Below, in pieces: positions 45,701-53,023 of a DNA stretch of 64,000 nt; the first letter of the stretch is position 1; every line of letters starts with the position of its first letter. The DNA is from Gemmatimonadota bacterium. GTDB taxonomy: Bacteria > Gemmatimonadota > Gemmatimonadetes > Gemmatimonadales > Gemmatimonadaceae. The stretch covers positions 124,001-188,000 of the forward strand of contig JADJNZ010000004.1 of assembly GCA_016714015.1 (NCBI GenBank), given 5' to 3'. Both the position numbers and the translations under genes were made by a program. The notes beneath the pieces are model-generated. The model did no database searches. It worked only from the letters and a program-made list of their open reading frames with translations, and had not been told where the DNA came from.

Positions 45701-46876
45701 TCAGCAGCGCGACACGCGCGACGGCGTGGAGGACCCGACGCCGATGCCATCCTGGATGCTCACGCTGACCCCGACCGACTCCCGGTAGGTGACCACCTGC
45801 CGTACCGGGCGGCCCTTGAGGCGCGCCGGCGCGAAGCGCAGGTCAGGCGCCATCGCGAGCACGGCGGCGCCGAAGGCGCTGTTGTTCGTCGAGACGAGGA
45901 CCGCCGTGCCCGGTTCCGGCACCCCGGCCGCGTCCACGACGAAACGGGTCTCCGCGCGGAAGCACGAGTTGGCCCGGATCTCCCCTTCGGCCGGCTCCCA
46001 ATCGAGCCGCGCCCTGTTCCGCACTTCGCGCGCCTCGCGATCGACCTGGCACGCCAGATAGACCAGCGGCGTGCCCTCGGCCTCGACCGGGAGGGGCGGG
46101 CAGACGCCGCGCCGCTCCTCGGGCATGGGCGTCACCACGCTGGGGGCGAGCACGCCGACCTCGGCGAGCACGTAGGAGCTGGACCGCGTGGCCCCATTGG
46201 CGGCGAGTTCGTAGATGTAGGGCAGGACGAGCAGGGAACAGCGCGGCTGCCCGCCGAACTGCGCCGGCTCGAACCGCATCTGCGCGTAGGCCTCGCGCAA
46301 TGCCGTGTCGAACGGCTCCGCCGACGCATACAGCGTCGAGGTCAAGGTCGGGTCGACGAGGCCGTCGGGCCGCACGACGAGCGCGACGACGACCCCGCCC
46401 TCCCGGCCGTTCTCGCGCTCCGTCGCGGGATAGCGGGGAGCGCCACTCGTCCGCGCCAGTTGCGCGAACCGGACGTTCCGCCGGTTCGCGTCCACGTGCT
46501 CGACCAGCGAGTCCACCGCGTTGAGCGGGACGGCGAAGGTCCGGTCGAGATCGGATGTGGGGCGGAGCGAGTCGAGCGGCGCGACCGCCTCGGCCATCCC
46601 GAGCGTGCTGAAGGCGACGACGTAGCGACCGGCCGGCGGTGCCGCGAACTCGAACGTGCCGTCCTCGCGCGTGAAGGTGGTCGCGATGAGCGTGCCGTCG
46701 GTGCGGCGGAGCGCCGCGTCCACGCAGGCGAGGGGTCGGGTGGAGTTGGCCAGCACGGCGCGGCCGGAGATGAGGCCTTGGGCGGGCAGGTCCGGGGCGA
46801 GCGCGACCAGCGATGCGCAGAGCGCGGCGCGGAGCAGGTGGGAGGGGCGCGAGCGGCGCGAGGTGGGCGATGGCAT
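45701..46876 (-). CDS. Secreted protein with carboxypeptidase-regulatory and TonB C-terminal-like domains
   Basis: 391 residues from the ATG at 46876, with a signal peptide ending LPAQ. Residues about 35-110 form a carboxypeptidase-regulatory-like domain (ISGRAVLANSTRPLACVDAALRRTDGT ... REDGTFEFAAPPAGRYVVAFSTLGM). Two TonB C-terminal-like units follow: APRYPATERENGREGGVVVALVVRPDGLVDPTLTSTLYASAEPFDTALREAYAQMRFEPAQFGGQP and a second ending DLRFAPARLKGRPVRQVVTY. There is no N-terminal TonB membrane anchor, so it is not a classical energy transducer. Function unknown. Confidence 0.75.
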   Translation of the reverse strand: MPSPTSRRSRPSHLLRAALCASLVALAPDLPAQGLISGRAVLANSTRPLACVDAALRRTDGTLIATTFTREDGTFEFAAPPAGRYVVAFSTLGMAEAVAPLDSLRPTSDLDRTFAVPLNAVDSLVEHVDANRRNVRFAQLARTSGAPRYPATERENGREGGVVVALVVRPDGLVDPTLTSTLYASAEPFDTALREAYAQMRFEPAQFGGQPRCSLLVLPYIYELAANGATRSSSYVLAEVGVLAPSVVTPMPEERRGVCPPLPVEAEGTPLVYLACQVDREAREVRNRARLDWEPAEGEIRANSCFRAETRFVVDAAGVPEPGTAVLVSTNNSAFGAAVLAMAPDLRFAPARLKGRPVRQVVTYRESVGVSVSIQDGIGVGSSTPSRVSRC

Positions 46877-46893
46877 CGGTGCTCCTGGACCGG

Positions 46894-47583
46894 TCACGGA
46901 AGACCTCCGAGGGTGGGGACCGCCCCGCGTCGGGACCGCGACCGGGCGCGCGTCCACCCGTACAGTCCGAGCCCGATGGCGAGAACGAGTGAGACGGCGG
47001 CGGCAGACGCGGCGGCGATCACGAAGCGCGGGACGGCGGACGACACGAACGGCAGGATGCGCTCGGGTGCCAGGAGCAGCCCGACCGTACCGACCCAGAA
47101 GTACGCGACCGGCACGAGCCGGAGCCCGTGGGAGATCGGGCCGCGGCGGACCACCTGCTCGGTTCCGGTCGCCTGCTGCGCGCGATCCCACGCGACGAGT
47201 GCCTCCACGGAGTCGTCTTGCCCGGCGCCGGACGACGCATCGCGAGGGCTGCTCCTCCCGATGGCGCGTCGGTCGGCGCGCAACTGTCCGGCGCGGACCC
47301 AGGCGCCGCATGCCATCACCGCGAGCGACGCGAGGACGACGGCGACGCTCATCCCGCGCGCGTCGCGGTCGAAGCGGAGCCACGCGGCCCACGTGTAGCC
47401 CACGAGGAGGCCGAGCGCGAAGAGGATCCGAGGGAGGGAGACCACGCGTTCCGTTCGGTTCGTGGGATTGGGATCGGGGAGTGGTGGGTCGATCCGGCGC
47501 GCGGCGTAACGATACCGCCTGATCACGGCGACGCTAGACGGCATTGCGACCGCGAGATGCCTATAACGAAACGTGAGAGCCAT
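46894..47583 (-). CDS. Membrane protein of unknown function
   Basis: Up to 229 residues. Four hydrophobic segments are visible: ILFALGLLVGYTWAAWL, VAVVLASLAVMACGAWV, VPVAYFWVGTVGLLLA and FVIAAASAAAVSLVLAIGLGLYGW. The first ~46 residues from the ATG at 47583 are basic and look unlike coding sequence, so the GTG at 47445, immediately before the first helix, may be the real start. It lies 17 bp upstream of the TonB-like gene on the same strand and may form a unit with it. Confidence 0.58.
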   Translation of the reverse strand: MALTFRYRHLAVAMPSSVAVIRRYRYAARRIDPPLPDPNPTNRTERVVSLPRILFALGLLVGYTWAAWLRFDRDARGMSVAVVLASLAVMACGAWVRAGQLRADRRAIGRSSPRDASSGAGQDDSVEALVAWDRAQQATGTEQVVRRGPISHGLRLVPVAYFWVGTVGLLLAPERILPFVSSAVPRFVIAAASAAAVSLVLAIGLGLYGWTRARSRSRRGAVPTLGGLP

Positions 47584-47789
47584 GTACCGCGCCGATGCAT
47601 TCCCGGTGTGTGCTGGGATGCCTTACCGCAGCCCTAACCTCATGTCAGGCAACATGTTGTAGCGCGTGGTGGCGCCATCGTCACCGCGGTATGTCCATTG
47701 CTCTTGGAAGGGGTCAACGGGGCACCGATCCCCATGGTCCAGCCCGGAGGACGACCCTCGTCCGCCGGCACACTTCGAGGAGGCAGTCC

Positions 47790-48569
47790 ATGTCCGCCAA
47801 GCGATTCCTTTCCCTCTGCGCGCTCGCCGTCGCCACGGCGGCCTGCGACAGCGCCACCGCGCCTGGCGCCAAGAGCGTCAGCCTCTCCTTCGCCGGCGCG
47901 CGTTTCGCGGGCGTCGCGGCCGGCTTCCGGTCCTCGGCGACGATGGCCAACGCCGTGGGCGATTCGCTCATGGTCACGGCCGGCAGCGACACGCTCGTGA
48001 TCACCCGCGTCGAGGTGGTCGCGCGCGAGATCGAGCTGCGCCGCGCAGGCGTGAGCGGGTGCGACTCGACGCTCTCGTCCGACAGCTGCGAGTACTTCAG
48101 CGCCTCCGCGCGCCTCGTCGTGCTGCCGTTGACCGACGTCGCGTCGCAGGTGCTCGAGGTGGACGTGGCCGCCGGCACCTATTCGTCGATGCGGATGAAG
48201 GTCCACAAGGTGAGCGATGACGCGGGCGACGCCGCCTTCCTCGTCGCGAACCCCAACTGGCCGACGGGCGAGAGCATCCGCGTGACCGGCTTCTACAACG
48301 GCACGCCGTTCACCTACCTCTCGGACGTGAACTTCCACGCCGAGGAGTCGCTGTCGCCGCCGCTCGTGGTGGACGGCGTCACGCCGACGAACCTGACGGT
48401 GCGGATCGACATCGCGAGCTGGTTCCGCAACGGCGCTGCCGGCCCGCTGATCAATCCGGCGACGGCGGGGAGCGGTGGCGGGAACAAGAGCACCGTGGAG
48501 AACAACATCCAGAACTCGGTGCGGGCGTTCGAGGACCGGGATCGCGACGGGGACGAGCGGGACGGCTGA
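47790..48569 (+). CDS. Putative lipoprotein resembling DUF4382-type proteins
   Basis: 259 residues from the ATG at 47790, preceded by GAGGAGG at a good distance. The signal LCALAVATAACDSATAP gives a lipobox Cys at residue 19. TLVITRVEVVAREIELRRAG ... VLPLTDVASQVLEVDVAAGTYSSMRMKVHKV resembles DUF4382 domains (beta-sandwich), followed by ESIRVTGFYNGTPFTYLSDVNFHAEESL. The acidic tail RDRDGDERDG is odd. Likely periplasmic or surface; function unknown. Convergent with the ExbD-like gene, 11 bp apart. Confidence 0.7.
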   Translation: MSAKRFLSLCALAVATAACDSATAPGAKSVSLSFAGARFAGVAAGFRSSATMANAVGDSLMVTAGSDTLVITRVEVVAREIELRRAGVSGCDSTLSSDSCEYFSASARLVVLPLTDVASQVLEVDVAAGTYSSMRMKVHKVSDDAGDAAFLVANPNWPTGESIRVTGFYNGTPFTYLSDVNFHAEESLSPPLVVDGVTPTNLTVRIDIASWFRNGAAGPLINPATAGSGGGNKSTVENNIQNSVRAFEDRDRDGDERDG

Positions 48570-48580
48570 GCGCGCGCGGG

Positions 48581-48883
48581 TCAGCCCGGCTGGAACTCGG
48601 AGGCGCTCGCGGGGAAGAGTCCCGCGAGCGCCTTCGGCAATTCCGCGGCGGTGATCTCCCGGCGATCGAGGCAGAGCCGGCCGCTCGCGTCGATGGCGAG
48701 CGTGTGGTCGTCGCCGTCGTCGGGATGCGGCCGGAGATGCTCCCCCTGCGGCGGCTCGGCGTCGACGCCCGCGGAGAGGGCCGGCGTGACGATCATGAAG
48801 ATGCAGAGGAGCACGAGCATCACGTCGATCATCGGCGTGACGTTGGGGACGGGCGCGACGGTGTGGCGGGAGTCGGCATGCAT
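48581..48883 (-). CDS. Shortened ExbD/TolR-type biopolymer transport protein
   Basis: 100 residues. APVPNVTPMIDVMLVLLCIFMIVTPAL is the unmistakable ExbD/TolR transmembrane start, with the conserved Asp that carries protons in the family. The periplasmic part begins ... HTLAIDASGRLCLDRREITAAELPKALAGLF but stops after FPASASEFQPG, about 35-40 residues short of a normal ExbD (~135-140). The missing half normally includes the last strands of the periplasmic domain. The following sequence is the end of the convergent lipoprotein gene. No exbB or tonB is adjacent. It may be a decayed or minimal variant. Confidence 0.8.
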   Translation of the reverse strand: MHADSRHTVAPVPNVTPMIDVMLVLLCIFMIVTPALSAGVDAEPPQGEHLRPHPDDGDDHTLAIDASGRLCLDRREITAAELPKALAGLFPASASEFQPG

Positions 48884-49012
48884 GATCGCCTCGGGGCCTG
48901 GGTGGTGGCCGCACGTTGGCGACGGTCGCTGAGGCTGGTATGGCGATCGGGTTAGGGGACCATGAGGGGCGCGTGACGTCTCGCTGAAGCCGGGCGGTCT
49001 TCCGCACGGTGC

Positions 49013-49294
49013 TCAGCTGGCGCGCGGCGGCTCCTTCGCCCGGCTCTCGAGGAGCTTCGCGACGAACTCCTGGCCCTGCGTGACCTGCTCCACCTGCGTG
49101 CTCATCCGGGTCAACATCTCCTCGAGGAGCTGGACGCGTTGCTCGAGCTGCCGCTCGGCGCGGGCCTCGAGCGCCTGACGTTCCCGCAACCGCACGAATC
49201 GCCAGCCGATCCAGAGCGCGACCGCGCCGATGAGGTACGGCAGGAACGTCAGCACGAGCATGAAGAAGCCCTCGATCCCGCTCAAACCGAACAT
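49013..49294 (-). CDS. Small membrane-anchored coiled-coil protein
   Basis: 93 residues from the ATG at 49294; an upstream ATG at 49378 would start inside the repeat edge and adds no plausible sequence. One membrane helix (FFMLVLTFLPYLIGAVALWIG) is followed by a basic junction and a heptad-rich helix, RQALEARAERQLEQRVQLLEEMLTRMSTQVEQV. The layout resembles PspB but I do not claim homology. Its start is about 70 bp from the edge of the repeat array, so the array lies in its upstream region. Confidence 0.62.
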   Translation of the reverse strand: MFGLSGIEGFFMLVLTFLPYLIGAVALWIGWRFVRLRERQALEARAERQLEQRVQLLEEMLTRMSTQVEQVTQGQEFVAKLLESRAKEPPRAS

Positions 49295-49364
49295 CGGCGT
49301 CCTCCGAGGCGTGAAGGTGTGTCGCGCGGCCAAAATCCAGGCGATCGCTGAAGCGAGAGGTAGC

Positions 49365-50122
49365 GGTGCGCGATTCAAAACCTACGGTGCTCAGATCAAT
49401 ACCTGCGATGCGCGAGTCGAGCCCCCTTGATGCACGATCGCAACACTAGAGGTGCGCGATCGAATACCTGCGGTGCACGACCCGATACCTACAGGTGCAC
49501 GACCCGATACCTACAGGTGCACGACCCGATACCTACAGGTGCACGACCCGATACCTACAGGTGCACGACGCGATACCTGCGGTGCGCGACGCGATACCTC
49601 GGGGTGCACGACGCGATACCTCGGGGTGCACGACGCGATACCTCGGGGTGCACGACGCGATACCTCGGGGTGCACGACGCGATACCTCGGGGTGCACGAC
49701 GCGATACCTCGGGGTGCACGACGCGATACCTCGGGGTGCACGACACGATACCTGCGGGGCACGACGCGATACCTCGGGGTGCACGACGCGATACCTCGGG
49801 GTGCACGACACGATACCTGCGGTGCACGACGCGATACCTCGGGGTGCACGACGCGGTACCTCGGGGTGCACGACGCGATACCTCGGGGTGCACGACACGA
49901 TACCTGCGGTGCACGACGCGATACCTCGGGGTGCACGACACGATACCTGCGGTGCACGACGCGATACCTCGGGGTGCACGACACGATACCTGCGGTGCAC
50001 GACGCGATACCTCGGGGTGCACGACGCGATACCTCGGGGTGCACGACGCGATACCTCGGGGTGCACGACGCGATACCTGCTGGTGCACGCATCGGAACCT
50101 GCGGTGTTCGACCGATACCGCA
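49365..50122. repeat. Array of about 35 direct repeats, 21-22 bp each
   Basis: The 868-bp gap between two small membrane-protein genes is almost entirely this array. The core is GGTGCACGACGCGATACCT plus a 2-3 base tail. Three classes occur: (a) four units, 49472-49559, with CCCGATACCTACA; (b) the majority, with GCGATACCTCGG, 22 bp; (c) 21-bp units with ACGATACCTGC at 49735, 49800, 49887, 49930 and 49973. Seven class-(b)-type units run head to tail at 49581-49734; from 49930 to 50015 a 43-bp (c)+(b) pair repeats. Units at both ends (49365-49450, 50082-50122) are diverged. Each contains GTGCAC and spans about two helical turns. There are no spacers, so it is not CRISPR. Since 22 is not a multiple of 3 and no frame of the unit has a stop, long ORFs appear on both strands; I treat them as spurious. 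Confidence 0.93.
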
Positions 50123-50162
50123 GGCGGGGGAGGTGGCCTCCGAGCCAGCCCGCGCGCGCACC

Positions 50163-50360
50163 CTACTTGCGCAGCGCCCGCACCACAAGGAACGCCGCCA
50201 CACCCCCCACGACCAGCAGCGGAACGAGCCCGACGAACTTCAACACCACGCCGAGCACGAGCAACCCGCCCGCCCCCTGCACCCAGCCGATCACCTGGCC
50301 CTTCGTCGCCGCGTTCTCGAGGTCGGTCCGCGTGTAGAGCTGCAGGTCGGTCTTCGTCAT
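50163..50360 (-). CDS. Small membrane protein of unknown function
   Basis: 65 residues. A polar start (MTKTDLQLYTRTDLENAATKGQ) is followed by a glycine-rich hairpin of two helices, VIGWVQGAGGLLVLGVVLKFVG and LVPLLVVGGVAAFLVVRAL, with a basic end. It lies 49 bp after the dehydrogenase gene on the same strand and just outside the repeat array, which begins about 40 bp downstream of its stop. No family recognised. Confidence 0.6.
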   Translation of the reverse strand: MTKTDLQLYTRTDLENAATKGQVIGWVQGAGGLLVLGVVLKFVGLVPLLVVGGVAAFLVVRALRK

Positions 50361-50409
50361 GGCTGGCTGCTCGCTGAAAGGGTCCGCCGGGTCGGGCTGG
50401 GTGCCTGGG

Positions 50410-51294
50410 TCAACTACGCCCGGCCGCCGCCGCGGGGTTTCGGCCCCGTTCCACCGCGTCCACCGCGATCACCCCGGTGTCCTGCGCGCCGTAGCCGCGC
50501 GCGATGAGCGCATCCATCCGCGCCATCATCCCCGGCAGCATCGCCAGCGGCAGGTCGCCGGCCGCCTCGATCATCAGGCGCACATCCTTCCGGGCCATCG
50601 TCAGCTCGAAGGACGCGGTGAAGTCGCCGGCGCCCATCTTCTTCCCGCGGCCCTGGATGATCCCGGCCGGGTTGAAGAAGTCGAGCACCTTGAGCGCGTC
50701 GGGGGCCGGGACGCCGTTCCCCGCGGCCACCGAGAAGACGTCGGCGATCAACCCGGCGAGGCCGAGCAGGAGGCCGTTGCCGACGAGCTTGTAGACCGCC
50801 GCGAGGTCGGGGCGCGCGCCGAGATAGCGCACGGTCTCGGCCTGCCGCTCGAGCGCCGGACGCACCCGCTCGAAGGTCTCCTCCGGCCCCGACACCATGA
50901 TGATCCCCTTCGACTCGCGGGCCGCCGCCGGGCCGATGAAGACCGGGCAGTGCAGGTATGCGATGCCCTCGGCCTGCAGCGCCGCCGCGCGCGCGGCCGT
51001 GAGCGCCGGCAGCGTGGTCGAGTGGTCGACCAGCACCGCGCCAGCGGCGAGCCCGGGCCGCAGCGCCCCGATCACGTCAGCGACCACCGCGTCGTCGGGG
51101 AGCACGAGGTGCACGCGCTCGGCCCCCGTCACCGCCTCCGCGGGAGAAGCGCACGCGATGGCGCCGAACGCGGTCAGGGCCTGCGCCTTCGACGCCGTCC
51201 GGTTCCAGACGCGCACGGTGTCGCCGCGCGCGCACGCCGCCTCGACGAAGCCCGCGCCCAGCAATCCCGTCCCGATGAATGCGATCGTGCTCAT
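50410..51294 (-). CDS. NAD(P)-dependent oxidoreductase, 3-hydroxyisobutyrate dehydrogenase family
   Basis: 294 residues from the ATG at 51294. The nucleotide-binding start IAFIGTGLLGAGFVEAA (GxGxxG variant) and the phosphate-recognition WNRTASKA are visible. VDHSTTLPALTAARAAALQAEGIAYLHCPVFIGPAAARESKG is the substrate-loop region, and VYKLVGNGLLLGLAGLIAD contains the catalytic Lys (K of VYKLVGN). It reduces or oxidises a beta-hydroxyacid or short semialdehyde; the substrate is unknown. It begins 14 bp after the stop of the proposed selenoprotein gene and probably shares its transcript. Confidence 0.88.
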   Translation of the reverse strand: MSTIAFIGTGLLGAGFVEAACARGDTVRVWNRTASKAQALTAFGAIACASPAEAVTGAERVHLVLPDDAVVADVIGALRPGLAAGAVLVDHSTTLPALTAARAAALQAEGIAYLHCPVFIGPAAARESKGIIMVSGPEETFERVRPALERQAETVRYLGARPDLAAVYKLVGNGLLLGLAGLIADVFSVAAGNGVPAPDALKVLDFFNPAGIIQGRGKKMGAGDFTASFELTMARKDVRLMIEAAGDLPLAMLPGMMARMDALIARGYGAQDTGVIAVDAVERGRNPAAAAGRS

Positions 51295-51308
51295 GTCACT
51301 GCGCTCCG

Positions 51309-51887
51309 CTAGAGATAGCCGTGGGTCAGCATTCGCACCCCGGCCTTGGGATAGTACGCCTCGCTCGGCAGCTCCCATCCGAGCGTGTCCGCGAGGCGGT
51401 CGTAGATGTTGAAGAGGAACGCGACGTTCATCGCGTCGTTGATCGCCGCCTTGCTCACGCCGTGCGCCAGGACCGCGCGCACGTCATCCGCCGTGAGCGC
51501 CTCGTGATCGAGCGTGCACTTCGCGAGGAGCCCCAGCGTCGCCCGGAGCGGCTCGCCGATCGGGGCTGTCCGGTAGTCCGCGAGGATCGGGCCCATCGTC
51601 CCCTTGCCCAGCGCCGTCTCCGCGACCGCGGAGTGGGCGTTGGTTCAGAAGACGCATTGGTTCATCCTGGAGACGAAGGCCGCGAAGATCTCGCGTTCCC
51701 CCACGCTCCACTCGCTCGGGCCGCGCATCACCTGCTGCGTGAGCGCGCTGAACGGCCGGCCGAAGTACTCCTTGCGATAGAGCAGGGTGCGGACCACGCC
51801 GGGCGCGTGCCCGGCGAGCACGCGCATCATGGCGAGCAGGAGCTTGTCCTTGAGGCCATGCCCCCGGTGGACACGCTGGAGTCTCAT
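51309..51887 (-). CDS. AhpD/carboxymuconolactone-like selenoprotein with CxxU motif (read through TGA)
   Basis: Translation from the ATG at 51887, with GGAGGAG just upstream, gives 80 residues ending SRMNQCVF, then an in-frame TGA at 51647-51645. The same frame continues as TNAHSAVAETALGKGTMGPILADYRTAPIG to a TAG at 51309, for 192 residues. In AhpD/CMD-type thiol peroxidases the helix reads (N)xCxFCxxxH. Here Cys78 is the first Cys, TGA (position 81) replaces the second Cys, and His85 is kept. A SECIS-like hairpin starts 11 nt after the TGA. I therefore infer Sec81 and a CxxU redox site; AhpD-like selenoproteins with this motif are known. The protein would act on peroxides or thiols in the cytoplasm. 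Downstream codons keep full coding character. Alternatives are a nonsense mutation or a sequencing error. sel genes are not in this window. Confidence 0.75.
51618..51647 (-). promoter_or_regulatory. Candidate bacterial SECIS element
   Basis: On the minus-strand RNA, UGA (51647-51645) is followed after 11 nt by a perfect inverted repeat, CUCCGCG-GU-CGCGGAG (51633-51618). Drawn with a 6-nt loop this is a 5-bp stem CUCCG/CGGAG closing CGGUCG. In E. coli fdhF the SelB-binding hairpin also begins 11 nt after UGA and presents AGGUCU, so both spacing and the GGUC loop agree. The bulged U of fdhF is not obvious here. The element lies in the coding sequence, as usual in bacteria. Confidence 0.7.
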
Positions 51888-52183
51888 GCCTCCTCCAGCG
51901 CCCGCTGTCCGGCGGCGAGGCGCGCGCTCGCGGCGCCGAGCGCCGCGCTCACGATCACCTCGAACATCGCGTCGTCGCCGCGGGTGGACTGGCCGCGCCC
52001 CACGTCGGCCTCGGTGACGCGATAGGCATGCGCGTGGATCCGATCGACCAGCGTGGCGAGGTCGTCGGGGAGCGCGCCGCGCGCGAAGGCCGCCGCGCGC
52101 AGGGCGGGCTCGGCGTGCCCGGGGCCCTCGAGCACGCCGCGGATGACGCGCTCGCGCAGCGCGAGATGCGGGTCGGGATGCAT
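51884..52183 (-). CDS. Small helical protein coupled to the AhpD-like selenoprotein
   Basis: 99 residues from the ATG at 52183. The same frame is open far upstream, but only as antisense of the glyoxalase-fold and CHAD-CYTH genes. HLALRERVIRGVLEGPG, LATLVDRIHAHAYRVTEADV and MFEVIVSAALGAASARLAAGQRAL are amphipathic helices; the last block resembles the 'FE(V/L).V.AA.GAG..RL.AG..AL' ending of small proteins encoded with CMD/AhpD-type genes, which may themselves be cysteine-less AhpD-fold subunits. Its TGA overlaps the selenoprotein ATG (ATGA), so the two are translationally coupled and may form a complex. No Shine-Dalgarno sequence precedes it. Confidence 0.75.
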   Translation of the reverse strand: MHPDPHLALRERVIRGVLEGPGHAEPALRAAAFARGALPDDLATLVDRIHAHAYRVTEADVGRGQSTRGDDAMFEVIVSAALGAASARLAAGQRALEEA

Positions 52184-52246
52184 GGTTGCATACTGAATGG
52201 GCGCGCCCCGCGGCGCCAGCGCCCCCAATCCACCCGCGAACGCCCC

Positions 52247-53014
52247 ATGCCCCCACGCCCCCGCGAGCCCGGCGAGTTCTGCTGGATCAACATCATCTCC
52301 CCCGACCTCGACGGCACGCGCGCCTTCTTCTCGGCGCTCCTCGGCTGGCGATTCCCCGAGATGCCCGGCATGGGCTACCTGATCGAGGTCGATGGCCATC
52401 GGCAGGGCGGCCTCTTCGATCTCCGGAGTCCCGGCAACCCGGCCGGGCAGCAGCCCGTCATCGGCGTGATGGTCCGCGTGACCGACGCCGACGCGATGGC
52501 CGCGCGCATGAACGCGCTGGGCGGCACGGCGCTCCCCCCGATGGAAGTCGGCACCAACGGCCGCATGGTCGTCGGGCACGACCCGAGCGGCGCCAACATC
52601 GATCTCTGGGAGCTCCGCTCCGCGCCCCCGGGTGACGTGGATGGGGCGGTCCACGGCGCGATGAGCTGGTTCGAGCAGGTCAGCGACGACCTCGTGCGCG
52701 ACACGAGGTTCTATTGCGACCTCTTCGGCTGGACCTTCGAGATCATGAAGATGCCCGGCTTCGACTACGTGACGTTCAAGCAGGGCGACGCCTTCGTCGC
52801 CGGCATGATGGCGCGCACGTCGGAGATGGGCGACCTCAAGCCCTTCTGGTGCACCTACTTCACGGTCGACGACGTGGAGCGGGCGGCGCAGCAGGCCGAG
52901 GCGCTCGGCGGGACGCTCGCGATGCCCATCAGCGAGGCGCCGGGCGTGGGCCGGTTCTGCGGCATCATCTCGCCGCAGGGCGTCGGGTTCTGCGTGATGC
53001 AGTACTCTCGATAG
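52247..53014 (+). CDS. VOC-superfamily protein with two glyoxalase-fold modules
   Basis: 255 residues from the ATG at 52247. Two VOC modules are visible: GEFCWINIISPDLDGTRAFFSALLGWRF (about 7-125) and GAMSWFEQVSDDLVRDTRFYCDLFGWTFEIMKM (about 138-255), each with paired beta-alpha-beta-beta-beta units. The second ends GGTLAMPISEAPGVGRFCGIISPQGVGFCVMQY. The metal-binding His/Glu set of active glyoxalases is not evident, so the role could be binding or an unknown lyase. It diverges from the selenoprotein operon, with 63 bp between starts, and precedes the CHAD-CYTH gene by 9 bp. Confidence 0.85.
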   Translation: MPPRPREPGEFCWINIISPDLDGTRAFFSALLGWRFPEMPGMGYLIEVDGHRQGGLFDLRSPGNPAGQQPVIGVMVRVTDADAMAARMNALGGTALPPMEVGTNGRMVVGHDPSGANIDLWELRSAPPGDVDGAVHGAMSWFEQVSDDLVRDTRFYCDLFGWTFEIMKMPGFDYVTFKQGDAFVAGMMARTSEMGDLKPFWCTYFTVDDVERAAQQAEALGGTLAMPISEAPGVGRFCGIISPQGVGFCVMQYSR

Positions 53015-53023
53015 ATTGGGCGC

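Noticed and set aside
47640..49007. 455-codon minus-strand ORF over the DUF4382-like and ExbD-like genes
   Set aside because: Arg/Pro/His-rich shadow frame; the real genes in the other frames have signals and recognisable motifs.
49365..50122. CRISPR array
   Set aside because: Repeats are contiguous with no unique spacers, units are too short, and no cas genes are in the window.
49427..50507. Long ORFs (177-351 codons, both strands) across the repeat array, encoding 22-residue protein repeats
   Set aside because: A 22-bp unit without stops opens several frames at once; frames on both strands look equally good, and there is no ribosome site or signal that favours one. A by-product of the DNA repeat.
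51309..51596. Free-standing 95-residue protein starting at the ATG at 51596
   Set aside because: It would lack the catalytic helix of its family; the frame continues upstream through coding sequence to the TGA and beyond.
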